Positions 27,245 through 36,680 are shown, counted from the stretch's first letter. The stretch is 64,000 nucleotides of DNA from Ruminococcus sp. (GCA_015066705.1 SVNV01000002.1:1-64000); one strand, 5' to 3'. Made by a program: numbers and translations. Notes: a model not told the origin generated them from the letters alone.

Positions 27245-28600
27245 ATGGAATTTAAGAACGAATACCTCCAGAGCGTTTATGATAAGGTTTGCCTTAGAAA
27301 CGCAGGAGAAAAAGAATTCTTGCAGGCTGTTAAGGAAGTTCTCGAGAGCATTGAACCTGTTATCGAAAAGAGACCTGACCTTGTAGAAGCAGGCGTAGTT
27401 GACAGAATGGTAGAACCTGAAAGACAGATTGCTTTCAGAGTATCATGGGTTGACGACAACGGTAAGGTACAGGTTAACCGTGGTTACAGAGTACAGTTCA
27501 ACTCTGCAATCGGTCCATACAAGGGCGGTATCAGACTTCACCCAACAGTAAACTTCTCAGTAATCAAGTTCCTCGGCTTTGAACAGACATTCAAGAATAG
27601 CCTTACAGGTCTCCCTATGGGCGGCGGTAAGGGTGGTTCTGACTTTGACCCTAAGGGTAAGAGCGACGGAGAAGTAATGAGATTCTGCCAGAGCTTTATG
27701 ACAGAGCTTGCTAAGCATATCGGCGCTGATACTGACGTTCCTGCTGGTGACATCGGTACAGGTGCAAGAGAAATCGGATATATGTTCGGTCAGTATAAGA
27801 GACTCAGAAACGAATTTACTGGCGTACTTACAGGTAAGCATATGGCTGCTGGTGGTTCACTCATCAGACCGGAAGCTACTGGATACGGCGCTGTTTACTA
27901 TACAGTTGAAATGCTCAACACATTCGGCGAAAGCGTTAAGGATAAGACTTTTGCAGTTTCAGGCTTCGGTAACGTTGCTTGGGGTACTGTTAAGAAGGTT
28001 AACGAGCTCGGCGGTAAGGTTGTAACACTTTCAGGTCCTGACGGATACATCTACGACGAAGATGGTATCAGCACAGAAGAAAAGGTTAACTTCCTCCTCG
28101 AAATGAGAGCATCATGCAGAGATAAGGTTCAGGATTATGCAGATAAGTTCGGCGTACCATTCTTCCCAGGCGAAAGACCATGGGGCGTTAAGGTTGACGT
28201 TGTTATGCCATGTGCTACACAGAACGAAGTTGGTATCGAAGATGCTAAGAAGATTGTTGCTAACGGCGTTAAGTACTATGTTGAAGTTGCTAATATGCCT
28301 ACAACATTTGAAGCTACAGAATACCTCAAGGCTAACGGCGTAGTAATCGCACCTTCAAAGGCAGTTAATGCTGGTGGTGTAGCTGTTTCAGGTCTTGAAA
28401 TGTCACAGAACTCAATGAGATATAGCTGGACTTCTGAAGAAGTTGATGCTAAGCTTCAGCAGATTATGAAGAACATCTACAAGAACTCATACGATGCTGC
28501 TAAGGAATACGGAATGGAAGGCGACCTTATTGCAGGTGCTAACATTGCAGGTTTCATCAAGGTAGCAGAAGCTATGAAGTGGCAGGGTGTTGCATACTAA
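27245..28600 (+). CDS. gdhA: glutamate dehydrogenase, probably NADP-dependent
   Basis: A 451-residue hexameric-type enzyme that interconverts 2-oxoglutarate plus ammonia and glutamate. It has YKGGIRLHPTVNFSVIKFLG, the catalytic lysine loop PMGGGKGGSDFDPKGKSD, GAREIGYMFGQYKRL and the Rossmann segment FAVSGFGNVAWGTVKKV. Length and N-terminus fit the anabolic NADPH-using type (GdhA), the main ammonia-assimilation route in many gut Clostridia; cofactor choice is inferred. Codon use is strongly biased, consistent with high expression. nfnAB, which makes NADPH, lies next to it as a separate unit. Confidence 0.96.
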   Translation: MEFKNEYLQSVYDKVCLRNAGEKEFLQAVKEVLESIEPVIEKRPDLVEAGVVDRMVEPERQIAFRVSWVDDNGKVQVNRGYRVQFNSAIGPYKGGIRLHPTVNFSVIKFLGFEQTFKNSLTGLPMGGGKGGSDFDPKGKSDGEVMRFCQSFMTELAKHIGADTDVPAGDIGTGAREIGYMFGQYKRLRNEFTGVLTGKHMAAGGSLIRPEATGYGAVYYTVEMLNTFGESVKDKTFAVSGFGNVAWGTVKKVNELGGKVVTLSGPDGYIYDEDGISTEEKVNFLLEMRASCRDKVQDYADKFGVPFFPGERPWGVKVDVVMPCATQNEVGIEDAKKIVANGVKYYVEVANMPTTFEATEYLKANGVVIAPSKAVNAGGVAVSGLEMSQNSMRYSWTSEEVDAKLQQIMKNIYKNSYDAAKEYGMEGDLIAGANIAGFIKVAEAMKWQGVAY

Positions 28601-28616
28601 TTTATTTAGTACATAT

Positions 28617-28650
28617 GAGCCTCTATCGTTAAGGTAGAGGCTTTCTTTTT
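28617..28650 (+). terminator. gdhA terminator
   Basis: GAGCCTCTATC pairs with GGTAGAGGCTTT (one G-U) and is followed by TTTCTTTTT. Confidence 0.85.
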
Positions 28651-28690
28651 GTGAAAAACGACACTATTTTGTTAAATTATCCGTTTTTGC

Positions 28691-28719
28691 TTGAATTACA
28701 GGATATATTGTAGTATAAT
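28691..28719 (+). promoter_or_regulatory. nfnAB promoter
   Basis: TTGAAT (28691-28696) and TATAAT (28714-28719) with a 17-bp spacer, 27 bp before the GTG start. Confidence 0.8.
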
Positions 28720-28746
28720 GTTTGAAGTAAAGAGGGGGATTTTTTA

Positions 28747-29586
28747 GTGTATAAGATTCTTAAAAAGAAAATACTTAATGAACAGGTTGTGCTAATGGAG
28801 GTTTATGCTCCACATATTGCAAAAAAGGCACAGGCAGGCCAGTTTATAATCTTCAGAGTTGATGAGAAGGGAGAGAGAATTCCTCTCACAATAGCTGATT
28901 ATGATAGAGAAAAAGGCTCGGTTACTATTATTTTCCAGACAATCGGACTTTCAACAGGAAGACTTGCAAAGCTTGATGAAGGGGATAGTATCCTTGATTT
29001 TGTAGGCCCTCTCGGTGTTCCTACACACTTTGACGAAAACGTTAAAAAGGTTGCTGTTGTTGGTGGCGGTGTTGGCTGTGCTATTGCTTACCCTCAGGCT
29101 AAGGCACTTTTTAATATGGGCTGTGAGGTTGATGTTATAGCAGGCTTCAGAAATAAGGATATTGTTATACTGGAAGATGAAATGAAAAAGGTTTCTACTA
29201 ACCTTTATGTTACAACCGACGACGGTAGCTATGGAACAAAGGGCTTTGTGACAAACGTTCTTAAAGACCTTATCGATAATGGGAATAACTATGACGCAGT
29301 TGTTGCAATAGGCCCTGTACCTATGATGAAATTCGTGTGTGAGGTTACAAAACCTTATGGAATAAAGACTATTGTTTCCCTTAACCCGATTATGGTTGAT
29401 GGAACAGGAATGTGCGGCGGCTGTAGAGTTACAGTAGGTGGCGTTACAAAGTATGCTTGTGTTGACGGCCCTGACTTTGACGGCCACGAGGTTGATTTTG
29501 ACGAGCTTATGAGAAGAAATGCAACTTATAAGAATCACGAGAAAAACCATACCTGCAGACTTACAGGAGGTGTGAGAAATGGCTGA
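28747..29586 (+). CDS. nfnA: NADH-dependent ferredoxin:NADP+ oxidoreductase, subunit alpha
   Basis: A 279-residue FAD/[2Fe-2S] subunit of the electron-bifurcating NfnAB complex. GTG start behind AGAGGGGG. The flavin domain has RIPLTIADYD, the NAD(P)-binding part has VGGGVGCAIAYP, and the C-terminal iron-sulfur loop is GTGMCGGCRVTVGG followed by KYACVDGP. It overlaps nfnB by 8 bp. Related proteins annotated as sulfide dehydrogenase or DHODH electron-transfer subunit share the fold, but the adjacent GltD-like gene fixes the assignment. Confidence 0.92.
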   Translation: MYKILKKKILNEQVVLMEVYAPHIAKKAQAGQFIIFRVDEKGERIPLTIADYDREKGSVTIIFQTIGLSTGRLAKLDEGDSILDFVGPLGVPTHFDENVKKVAVVGGGVGCAIAYPQAKALFNMGCEVDVIAGFRNKDIVILEDEMKKVSTNLYVTTDDGSYGTKGFVTNVLKDLIDNGNNYDAVVAIGPVPMMKFVCEVTKPYGIKTIVSLNPIMVDGTGMCGGCRVTVGGVTKYACVDGPDFDGHEVDFDELMRRNATYKNHEKNHTCRLTGGVRNG

Positions 29587-30964
29587 TATGCGCCAGACAA
29601 AAACACCTGTAAGAGAACAGGACCCTAAAGTAAGAGCAAGAAACTTTGATGAGGTTTGTCTCGGATATACTGCCGAAGAAGCAATGGCTGAGGCTAAGAG
29701 ATGCCTTAATTGTAAGAATAAGCCTTGCGTAAGCGGTTGCCCTGTTAGCGTAAGAATTCCTGAGTTTATCGAAAAGGTTTCAATGGGCGAATTTGAGGAT
29801 GCATATAGAATTATCACCTCTACTAATAGCCTTCCTGCAATTTCAGGTAGAGTTTGCCCTCAGGAAAGACAGTGCGAAAGTAAATGTGTAAGAGGAATAA
29901 AAGGCGAGCCTGTTGCAATCGGCAGACTTGAACGCTTCTGTGCTGACTATGTTATGAAAAAAGGCGGCTTTGAAGCTGAAAAACCTAAGACAAATGGTCA
30001 TAAGGTTGCAATAGTAGGCTCAGGACCTGCCGGACTTACTTGTGCTGGTGATTTGGCAAAGCTTGGCTATGATGTGACTGTTTATGAGGCTTTCCATACA
30101 GCAGGCGGAGTGCTTATGTACGGTATTCCTGAATTCAGACTTCCTAAGGCAATAGTTCAGAGCGAAATCGAAAACCTTAAAGCTATGGGCGTTAAGGTTA
30201 TGACAAATATGGTTATCGGAAAGGTAATGTCTGTTGACGAGCTTCTCGATGAAGGCTATGAAGCTATTTTTATCGGCTCCGGTGCAGGACTTCCACGCTT
30301 TATGGGAATTGAAGGCGAGGGACTTGTTGGCGTTTACTCTGCAAACGAATACCTTACCCGTATTAACCTTATGAAGGCATACCTTGACGACTATGATACA
30401 CCTGTCAGAAAATCAAAGAAGGTTGCTGTTGTAGGTGGCGGAAATGTTGCTATGGACGCTGCAAGAAGTGCAATGCGACTTGGTGCTGAAAAGGTTTATG
30501 TTGTTTATAGACGTTCTCTTGATGAGCTTCCTGCAAGAAAGGAAGAGGTTCATCACGCTATGGAGGAGGGAATTGAGTTTCTTATTCTCAATAACCCGAC
30601 AAAGATTCTCGGTGATGAGGAGGGAAATGTCAAGGGCATTGAATGTCTTAAAATGGAGCTTGGCGAGCCTGATGCGACCGGCAGACGTTCACCGATTGAG
30701 ATTAAAGGCTCGGAATACGAGCTTGAGGTTGACACTGTCATTATGGCAATCGGCACAAGCCCTAACCCACTTATCAAACGTACAACAACTGGTCTTGAAA
30801 CCAACAATCGTGGTTGCCTTGTTGTAAACGATGCTATGAAAACCACTAAGGACAGCGTTTATGCAGGCGGTGACGCAGTAACGGGTGCTGCTACTGTAAT
30901 TCTTGCTATGGGTGCAGGCAAAACTGCTGCAAAATCCATTGATGAGTATATTAATAGCAAATAA
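29579..30964 (+). CDS. nfnB: NADH-dependent ferredoxin:NADP+ oxidoreductase, subunit beta (GltD-like)
   Basis: The 461-residue FAD/[4Fe-4S] subunit. The N-terminal cysteine motif is CLNCKNKPCVSGCPVSVRIP, followed by CPQERQCESKCVRG; the first dinucleotide fold is VAIVGSGPAGLTCAGDLAKLGY and the second KVAVVGGGNVAMDAARSAMRLG. With NfnA it couples NADH and reduced ferredoxin oxidation to NADP+ reduction, or the reverse. It is often annotated as glutamate synthase small subunit, but no large subunit is present. AGGAGG precedes the start inside nfnA. Confidence 0.93.
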   Translation: MADMRQTKTPVREQDPKVRARNFDEVCLGYTAEEAMAEAKRCLNCKNKPCVSGCPVSVRIPEFIEKVSMGEFEDAYRIITSTNSLPAISGRVCPQERQCESKCVRGIKGEPVAIGRLERFCADYVMKKGGFEAEKPKTNGHKVAIVGSGPAGLTCAGDLAKLGYDVTVYEAFHTAGGVLMYGIPEFRLPKAIVQSEIENLKAMGVKVMTNMVIGKVMSVDELLDEGYEAIFIGSGAGLPRFMGIEGEGLVGVYSANEYLTRINLMKAYLDDYDTPVRKSKKVAVVGGGNVAMDAARSAMRLGAEKVYVVYRRSLDELPARKEEVHHAMEEGIEFLILNNPTKILGDEEGNVKGIECLKMELGEPDATGRRSPIEIKGSEYELEVDTVIMAIGTSPNPLIKRTTTGLETNNRGCLVVNDAMKTTKDSVYAGGDAVTGAATVILAMGAGKTAAKSIDEYINSK

Positions 30965-30966
30965 TT

Positions 30967-31006
30967 AAAAGGAGACACTTCGTAGAGAAGAGTCTCCTTT
31001 TTTGTT
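30967..31006. terminator. bidirectional terminator nfnB / permease
   Basis: A 15-bp stem with one mismatch (30967-30981 with 30987-31001) with T-runs on the plus strand, between the convergent nfnB and permease genes. Confidence 0.85.
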
Positions 31007-31007
31007 T

Positions 31008-32114
31008 TTATAAGAATATAAACCTTGCAGCTAATGTCAATACCACAAGAAATATAAAATTCAGAATTGCAAACAGACCTAAGAATTTCTTTGTTTTTTC
31101 AGGATATAGAATCCTGTGCTCGCTGAATGTTATAAGACTTGCAAGTGAAGCTATAAGAGTGCCCGTACCACCAATGTTGACACCCATAAGCAAAGCCTTG
31201 TAATTGGTAGTAAAACGTGAAAGCAGTATCGCTGACGGTACGTTACTGATAGCCTGACACGAAAGTACAGAAACAATCAGAGTATCCTTCTGTAAAAGTG
31301 AAGATAACGTAGAATTTACGATGTCAATTCTTGAGAGATTTCCTGCAAATATAAAGAAAAAGAAAAATGTTCCCAAAAGACCGTAATCCACCATTAAAAG
31401 TGCATTTCTGTCAACCTTCAGAAGTACCAGAGGTACAATTATAAGCCCAATCCAGAATGGTATTACCCTGAATACAATGAGTATTGAAAAAACAAATAAA
31501 ATGCAGTAAAGTAAAGTTCGTTTTATGCGAAGCTTTTCTGGGAATTTTTCATTTAATTCGAGCTTAATAGGCTTCACAAAAAAACAACATATTGCAAGCA
31601 TTACAATAGCCAACGCAAAAGGCGGAAGCATTATTGAGCAAAACTCAATCGTCGGAATTTTAAAGTACGAATATAGATATAAATTCTGCGGATTTCCGAA
31701 TGGTGTGAGCATTCCACCTAAATTTGCAGAGATGTTCTGTAATATGAATAAATAGGGCACATACTTTTCCTGCTTTGAAACACTTAACGCATAATAACCA
31801 AGAGGTAAAAAGGTTATCAGTGCCATATCGTTAGCAATAATCATAGAGCCAATAAAGGTGATGATTATAAGCAAAAAAAACAAACCTCTTAAGTTTCCTG
31901 TAAGCAATACAAGTTTACGTGAAATGATAGTAAAAAACTTGATGTTTCTCAATGCACAGATGACCGCTAAAGTCAGAAATAAGCACGCAAGAGTTTTAAA
32001 GTCAAAATAATTCAGATAAGCCTTGTCAGGTGGCACAAAAAAGCAGGTGACAATCGCCGCTAATGCCGCTATGCTGAATACAATATTTCTTTTTATGAAT
32101 TTTATGATTGTCAT
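31008..32114 (-). CDS. SLC13/ArsB-type anion permease
   Basis: A 368-residue membrane protein with about ten hydrophobic segments. It has the family's loop features NDMALITFLPLGYYAL and NLGGMLTPFGNPQNLYLYSY, and a related second half with CQAISNVPSAILLSRFT and GTGTLIASLASLI. These are typical of the ion transporter (CitMHS/ArsB/NhaD) superfamily; the ion is not identifiable. GAGGAAA lies upstream. It follows hflX by 20 bp and is probably co-transcribed. Confidence 0.85.
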   Translation of the reverse strand: MTIIKFIKRNIVFSIAALAAIVTCFFVPPDKAYLNYFDFKTLACLFLTLAVICALRNIKFFTIISRKLVLLTGNLRGLFFLLIIITFIGSMIIANDMALITFLPLGYYALSVSKQEKYVPYLFILQNISANLGGMLTPFGNPQNLYLYSYFKIPTIEFCSIMLPPFALAIVMLAICCFFVKPIKLELNEKFPEKLRIKRTLLYCILFVFSILIVFRVIPFWIGLIIVPLVLLKVDRNALLMVDYGLLGTFFFFFIFAGNLSRIDIVNSTLSSLLQKDTLIVSVLSCQAISNVPSAILLSRFTTNYKALLMGVNIGGTGTLIASLASLITFSEHRILYPEKTKKFLGLFAILNFIFLVVLTLAARFIFL

Positions 32115-32134
32115 TATGTTTCCTCTTATTTATG

Positions 32135-33385
32135 CTAAATTCTAAATCCTTCAACCTGTGACAAAATCTTGATGTCAACCAGAACGTCGCATTCTATTCC
32201 GTCAGCAGTGTATTCTTCGGTGAATACCTTGCCGTCAATTCTGATTTTGCTGAGAATTCCCGCCTTGTCAAAGGGCAGGAGAATTCTCATTCTCACTGCG
32301 GATTTGGGCAAAGCCTCAGTGATTGCTTCTAAAAGTCGTTCAAGACCTTCGCCCTTTTTTGCGGAAATCTTTACAACAGAGCTGTCATCGCCTGAAAAAT
32401 CCATTTCATCAATGTAAGGCACCAAATCACACTTGTTAAGCACTGTCACAACAGGAATATCCTCGCAGCCAAGCTCTTTCAGAAGCTCTAAGGTAACCTT
32501 AGCCTGCTCCTGACAGTTGTCGTTAGAAGCGTCGCAGATGTGTAAAATAACGTCTGCATTTGCGGCTTCTTCAAGAGTAGACTTAAAAGCCTCAACAAGA
32601 TGGTGGGGAAGTCGTCTTATAAGCCCTACCGTGTCAACAAGCATAACACTTCTTCCGTCGGGAAGCTCAATAGCTCTTGAAGTTGTTTCAAGAGTTGCAA
32701 AAAGCTTGTTTTCGGCTAAAACACCTGCATGTGTCATAGTGTTTAAAAGGGTAGACTTGCCCACATTGGTGTATCCTACAATAGCACATACTAAAACGCC
32801 GTCTTTTTTTCTTCTTGCACGCTGAAATTCACGGCGTTTTTCAATTTCCTTGAGCTCTTCACTGAGTGCTGAAATTCTCGTTCTGATGTGTCGCTTGTCG
32901 GTTTCAAGCTTTGTTTCACCAGGACCTCTTGTGCCTATACCACCACCTAAACGTGACAGTTTGATACCCATTCCTGCAAGTCGTGGAAGTCTGTACTTGT
33001 TCTGTGCAAGCTCAACCTGTAAACGTCCTTCACGGGTAGTAGCACGTCCTGCAAAAATATCAAGAATAAGCATAGTTCTGTCGATAGTGTGGACTTTGGT
33101 AACATCTTCAATGTTTCTTATCTGTGTTGCGGTAAGCTCGTGATCAAAAATAATCTGGTCGATTTCCTCGTTTTCACAGATTTGTGACATTTCTTCAAGT
33201 CTGCCACTTCCAATGCAGGTAGCAGAATCAAAAGTTGGCCTCTTCTGAGTAATTCTCACAACAACCTCTCCACCGGCAGTGTTTGTAAGTTCTTCCAGTT
33301 CGTCAAGGGAATCTTCAACGTTGTATTCACCCACATCTACCGCAACAAGCATTATCTTTGGTGGTTTAATTTCAGTTTCAAACAT
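32135..33385 (-). CDS. hflX: ribosome-associated GTPase HflX
   Basis: A 416-residue GTPase that splits stalled 70S ribosomes. Glycine-rich N-terminal domain with GIGTRGPGETKLETDKRHI; the G1 loop is GYTNVGKSTLLN, G3 is DTVGLIRRLPHHL and G4 is LNKCDLV. The start at 33385 sits behind GGAGGT; an upstream in-frame alternative lacks a ribosome binding site. It follows rqcP, another ribosome-rescue gene, by 37 bp. Confidence 0.95.
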   Translation of the reverse strand: MFETEIKPPKIMLVAVDVGEYNVEDSLDELEELTNTAGGEVVVRITQKRPTFDSATCIGSGRLEEMSQICENEEIDQIIFDHELTATQIRNIEDVTKVHTIDRTMLILDIFAGRATTREGRLQVELAQNKYRLPRLAGMGIKLSRLGGGIGTRGPGETKLETDKRHIRTRISALSEELKEIEKRREFQRARRKKDGVLVCAIVGYTNVGKSTLLNTMTHAGVLAENKLFATLETTSRAIELPDGRSVMLVDTVGLIRRLPHHLVEAFKSTLEEAANADVILHICDASNDNCQEQAKVTLELLKELGCEDIPVVTVLNKCDLVPYIDEMDFSGDDSSVVKISAKKGEGLERLLEAITEALPKSAVRMRILLPFDKAGILSKIRIDGKVFTEEYTADGIECDVLVDIKILSQVEGFRI

Positions 33386-33422
33386 AAAAAATACCTCCTT
33401 TAATAGAAGTATCTGCGTATTT

Positions 33423-33665
33423 TTAATCAATAACCTGATAATTATCAGCAGCGTCTTCTTTTTTTACGTATTCTGTTACATTCAAAACCTTGACCTTCAG
33501 TGGTTTCTGCCCCATATTGATTTCAATGATATCTCCGACTTTAACGTCGTAAGATGCTCTTGCAATCTTATCATTTACAGAAATTTTTCCTGCGTCGCAG
33601 GCTTCGTTTGCAACAGTTCTTCTTTTTATAAGCCTTGTAACCTTCAGATATTTGTCAAGACGCAA
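33423..33665 (-). CDS. rqcP: S4-domain RNA-binding protein RqcP/YabO-like
   Basis: An 80-residue S4-domain protein: MRLDKYLKVTRLIKRRTVANE and AGKISVNDKIARASYDVKVGD match RqcP (YabO), which assists RqcH in alanine tailing on obstructed 50S subunits. TTG start at 33665 behind GGAGGAG. It lies between hup and hflX, in the usual spoVB-mazG-hup-yabO order; yabP, yabQ and divIC, which commonly follow, are absent. Confidence 0.88.
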   Translation of the reverse strand: MRLDKYLKVTRLIKRRTVANEACDAGKISVNDKIARASYDVKVGDIIEINMGQKPLKVKVLNVTEYVKKEDAADNYQVID

Positions 33666-33690
33666 CTTAATCTCCTCCTTTAAATAAAAA

Positions 33691-33719
33691 AAGCCCTTAT
33701 GCTTTATGCAAAAGGGCTT
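33691..33719 (-). terminator. terminator after hup
   Basis: AAGCCCTT (33691-33698) pairs with AAGGGCTT (33712-33719) and is followed on the minus strand by a T-rich run. It lies between hup and rqcP and probably reduces, rather than abolishes, readthrough into rqcP. Confidence 0.75.
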
Positions 33720-33736
33720 GTATCGTCAAAAAACGA

Positions 33737-34018
33737 TTACTTAGCGTCAACAGCGTTCTTAAGAGCTGAACCTGGCTTGAATGCAGGAACCTTCTTAGCA
33801 GGAACTTCAATCTTAGCCTTTGTAGCTGGGTTGATTGCAGTCTTAGCCTTTCTATCTCTTACTTCGAATGTACCGAAACCTACAAGTGTAATCTTTTCGC
33901 CCTTAACGAGTGAATCAGCAATAGCACCTGTTACTGCTGCGAGTGCATTTTCAGCTTCCTTCTTTGACTTAAAGCCGCCCTTTTCAAGAATAAGGTTCAC
34001 GAGTTCTGTCTTTGTCAT
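33737..34018 (-). CDS. hup: HU-family DNA-binding protein
   Basis: A 93-residue histone-like protein starting MTKTELVNLILEKGGF behind GGAGG; the start upstream at 34033 is not preferred. It has the HU dimer helices and the DNA-arm motif VGFGTFEVRDRKAKTAINPAT. Strongly biased codons imply abundant expression. It lies 19 bp after mazG. Confidence 0.95.
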   Translation of the reverse strand: MTKTELVNLILEKGGFKSKKEAENALAAVTGAIADSLVKGEKITLVGFGTFEVRDRKAKTAINPATKAKIEVPAKKVPAFKPGSALKNAVDAK

Positions 34019-34037
34019 GATTTTAACCTCCAAAAAA

Positions 34038-34832
34038 TTATATTATTTTAGCCTTCTGCCAATAGCAATCCAGCTCATTTATGCCAAGAGATTTCATATC
34101 AATCCCTTCTAGCCTTGTTAATTCTTCAACCTTTTTAAACCGCTCAATAAACTTTTCGTTAGCTCTCTGTAATGCTTCTTCTGCATCAAGCCCCATAAGT
34201 CTTGCAACATTACAACATGAGAACAAAACATCACCAAGCTCGTCGTCAATTTCACCGAGTCCACCATTATTAACAGCATCCTTTAGCTCAGCTACTTCAC
34301 CTTCAAGTGAATCCAAAGCCGACTTTACATCAGCAAAATCCATTCCTGCACGAGCAGCTCTCTTACCAAGCTTCTGTCCTCTCATAAGAGCAGGGAATAC
34401 CTTAGGAACGCTTTCAAGAGTGTCAGAATAGCTATCCTGTCCCTTTGTTTCCTGCTTTATGTTTTCCCAGTTCACAAGAACCTCGGCAGTGTTCTCTACA
34501 TTAACATCGCCAAAAACGTGAGGGTGTCTTATGATGAGTTTCTTGCAGATGTCATCTGCAACATCATCAAGGTCAAAGTTATTCTTTTCAGTTTCAATTT
34601 CACAATGAAAAACAACCTGTAACAATACGTCACCCAACTCTTCCTTCATCATCGGAACACTGTCGGCGTCTATAGCTTCAATTACCTCATAAACTTCCTC
34701 AAGGAAATCCTTGCGGATAGTCTGGTGTGTCTGTTCCTTGTCCCAAGGACAACCATTTTCACCTCTGAGATTTTTTACAATTTCAGCAAGGTCATAAACA
34801 TTATACTTTTCTTTAAACTGAAAATCCGCCAT
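34038..34832 (-). CDS. mazG: nucleoside triphosphate pyrophosphohydrolase MazG
   Basis: A 264-residue enzyme that hydrolyses (d)NTPs to monophosphates plus pyrophosphate, cleaning the nucleotide pool. Two MazG domains are seen, each with the EExxD metal site: EEVYEVIEAID with EELGDVLLQVVFH in the first, DELGDVLFSCCNVARLMG in the second. ENGCPWDKEQTHQT is the family N-terminus. Gene order spoVB-mazG-hup is conserved in Firmicutes. Confidence 0.95.
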   Translation of the reverse strand: MADFQFKEKYNVYDLAEIVKNLRGENGCPWDKEQTHQTIRKDFLEEVYEVIEAIDADSVPMMKEELGDVLLQVVFHCEIETEKNNFDLDDVADDICKKLIIRHPHVFGDVNVENTAEVLVNWENIKQETKGQDSYSDTLESVPKVFPALMRGQKLGKRAARAGMDFADVKSALDSLEGEVAELKDAVNNGGLGEIDDELGDVLFSCCNVARLMGLDAEEALQRANEKFIERFKKVEELTRLEGIDMKSLGINELDCYWQKAKII

Positions 34833-34940
34833 AAGTATATCTCCAATCCCTTTAATACAGGCGTTTTAGCCGTAATAAAGGAAACGTTACTTATCTATAA
34901 TAACCTAAAAACAAATAAATTTCAATAGGTTTTAAGAAAT

Positions 34941-36569
34941 TTATTTGAAAAAAAGCCATTTTATTTCATTTTTGGTTAAAACGCTCAATAAATACAATGA
35001 AAAAATGTATATAATGACACCCAAAAACACGGAAATTACAAGTGATAATACGAAATTTGAATGCATTGTGACAAGGTCAAAACAGCTTTTTGCCGTCATA
35101 ACACACATAAAGGAGGCAAAAAAAGGTTTTACAAAAATTTTTCTGTATGATATTTTAACTTTTGCAACCTTTGTAAGCTCATAAACAGACATCAGAAGAA
35201 TAATTCCGTAGCTGAAGGTTGCGGCAACTGCAGCCCCTGCAATGTTAAGACGGGGGATTGAAACAAGGTAATAATTAAGTATCATTTTTACAACGCAGGC
35301 AGTAAGCATTATTCTGACAGAAACCTTCGGTTTTGAAATAGCCTGAAGTATTGAGTAAATCGGCGAAGACATACATAGAAATACCATACCTGCACAGAGA
35401 ATTTTTAAGCTGTCACGACAAGCTAAGATTTCCATAGCTTTTGTTGGAAATAAAAGCGTAAGGATTTCATCTGAAAATGTAAAAATTCCCATAGCAGACG
35501 GGATTGAAATAAGTGCGGTAATAAATAAAACTGAATTGATTTTCTTTGAGACCTCATTGTAATATCCTCTAGCCATATCCTCAGAAATAACCGGTAAAAT
35601 GCTCTTTCCGAAGATTGATACCATAGATGGAATAAGCCCGAAAATCGTAAGGGTAAGTCCGGTGTAAGACCCATAAATGAAAGTTGGCAGACTTTCATCA
35701 GAAAAAGTCAGACCAAATTTGTGGCTGAAATATTCAGGAGAATTCCTGATAGCATTTCTTATTGAATGATTTATTGTTAATGTGTCAATAAAACCGCCTA
35801 ATGTTGTTATTGCAAATGCTATTGCAATGGGCATTGATATTTTTAGTATTGCCTGTAATAAATCCCGCATTCTGTCAGTTGACAGGTCGCTGTTTATCAT
35901 TTGTTTTGTGATTCCGTCACCCTTGATTTTCTGATATATTATCAGTATCATACAGGAAAGGAGATTAGCTATAGTTACTCCGGATATCGCACAGGCTGAT
36001 ACAAAGGGAAGACCTTTTATAAAGAATCTGTCGCAGTTTTCAGCTCCCCAGAATGCAAGCCCCAGGCCAAAAACTATTTTAAAACAGCTTTCAAGTACCT
36101 CAGTGAAAGCTGTTGGAGTCATATTTCTGAGACCCTCATAATATCCTCTTAAAACCGAAAGCTGTGTACCAATGAAAATACATGGTGAAATTGCAATTAC
36201 AGACCATATAGACGAAGGCTCTTTTACTATGTAAACGCAAACGGGAAGAGCAATTATTACCGTCAGGAGAGTAAAAGCTATCCCAATTAAAGAAAAGAAA
36301 AGTAAAGCAACGCGCTTGATTTTTCTGACGTTTTTGTATCGCTCGAATATTGCATTTTCTGAAACAAGCCGTGATATGGACTGGGTAATCCCCGAAACCG
36401 AAATTGAAAACATCGGCATAAATACAGAATAAGCAACAGAGTAATATCCAAAACCCTCGCCACCTAAAATGTTAGTAAGCGGAATTTTATAAATAAGCCC
36501 TAAAATTTTTGTTATTATAACAGTTATTATGAGAATAAGTGAGCTGAGTAAAAAGCCTTGTTTTTTCAA
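34941..36569 (-). CDS. SpoVB/MurJ-like flippase (polysaccharide biosynthesis protein)
   Basis: A 542-residue integral membrane protein with about 14 hydrophobic segments, of the MVF/PST (MATE-like) superfamily. It begins MKKQGFLLSSLILIITVII, followed by KIPLTNILGGEGFGYYSVAY, the SpoVB/YabM signature. TTG start at 36569 behind AAGGACAG. SpoVB works in spore-cortex or lipid II transport; the position ahead of mazG-hup matches the Bacillus yabM locus. Whether it is a sporulation protein or a general lipid-linked sugar flippase is not decided by sequence. Confidence 0.85.
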   Translation of the reverse strand: MKKQGFLLSSLILIITVIITKILGLIYKIPLTNILGGEGFGYYSVAYSVFMPMFSISVSGITQSISRLVSENAIFERYKNVRKIKRVALLFFSLIGIAFTLLTVIIALPVCVYIVKEPSSIWSVIAISPCIFIGTQLSVLRGYYEGLRNMTPTAFTEVLESCFKIVFGLGLAFWGAENCDRFFIKGLPFVSACAISGVTIANLLSCMILIIYQKIKGDGITKQMINSDLSTDRMRDLLQAILKISMPIAIAFAITTLGGFIDTLTINHSIRNAIRNSPEYFSHKFGLTFSDESLPTFIYGSYTGLTLTIFGLIPSMVSIFGKSILPVISEDMARGYYNEVSKKINSVLFITALISIPSAMGIFTFSDEILTLLFPTKAMEILACRDSLKILCAGMVFLCMSSPIYSILQAISKPKVSVRIMLTACVVKMILNYYLVSIPRLNIAGAAVAATFSYGIILLMSVYELTKVAKVKISYRKIFVKPFFASFMCVMTAKSCFDLVTMHSNFVLSLVISVFLGVIIYIFSLYLLSVLTKNEIKWLFFK

Positions 36570-36680
36570 AAAATTCTGTCCTTTCCTTTAAAAAATGTTT
36601 TTAATAAATTCCTATGTAAAAATTATCAGATAAATGACCTTGTTTTTGAGAATTTTTTCTCTAAAATTGTGAAAAAGGTC

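Noticed and set aside
28951..29817. 288-codon minus-strand ORF antisense to nfnA
   Set aside because: It lies opposite nfnA and the start of nfnB, has no promoter or ribosome binding site and shows no family resemblance.
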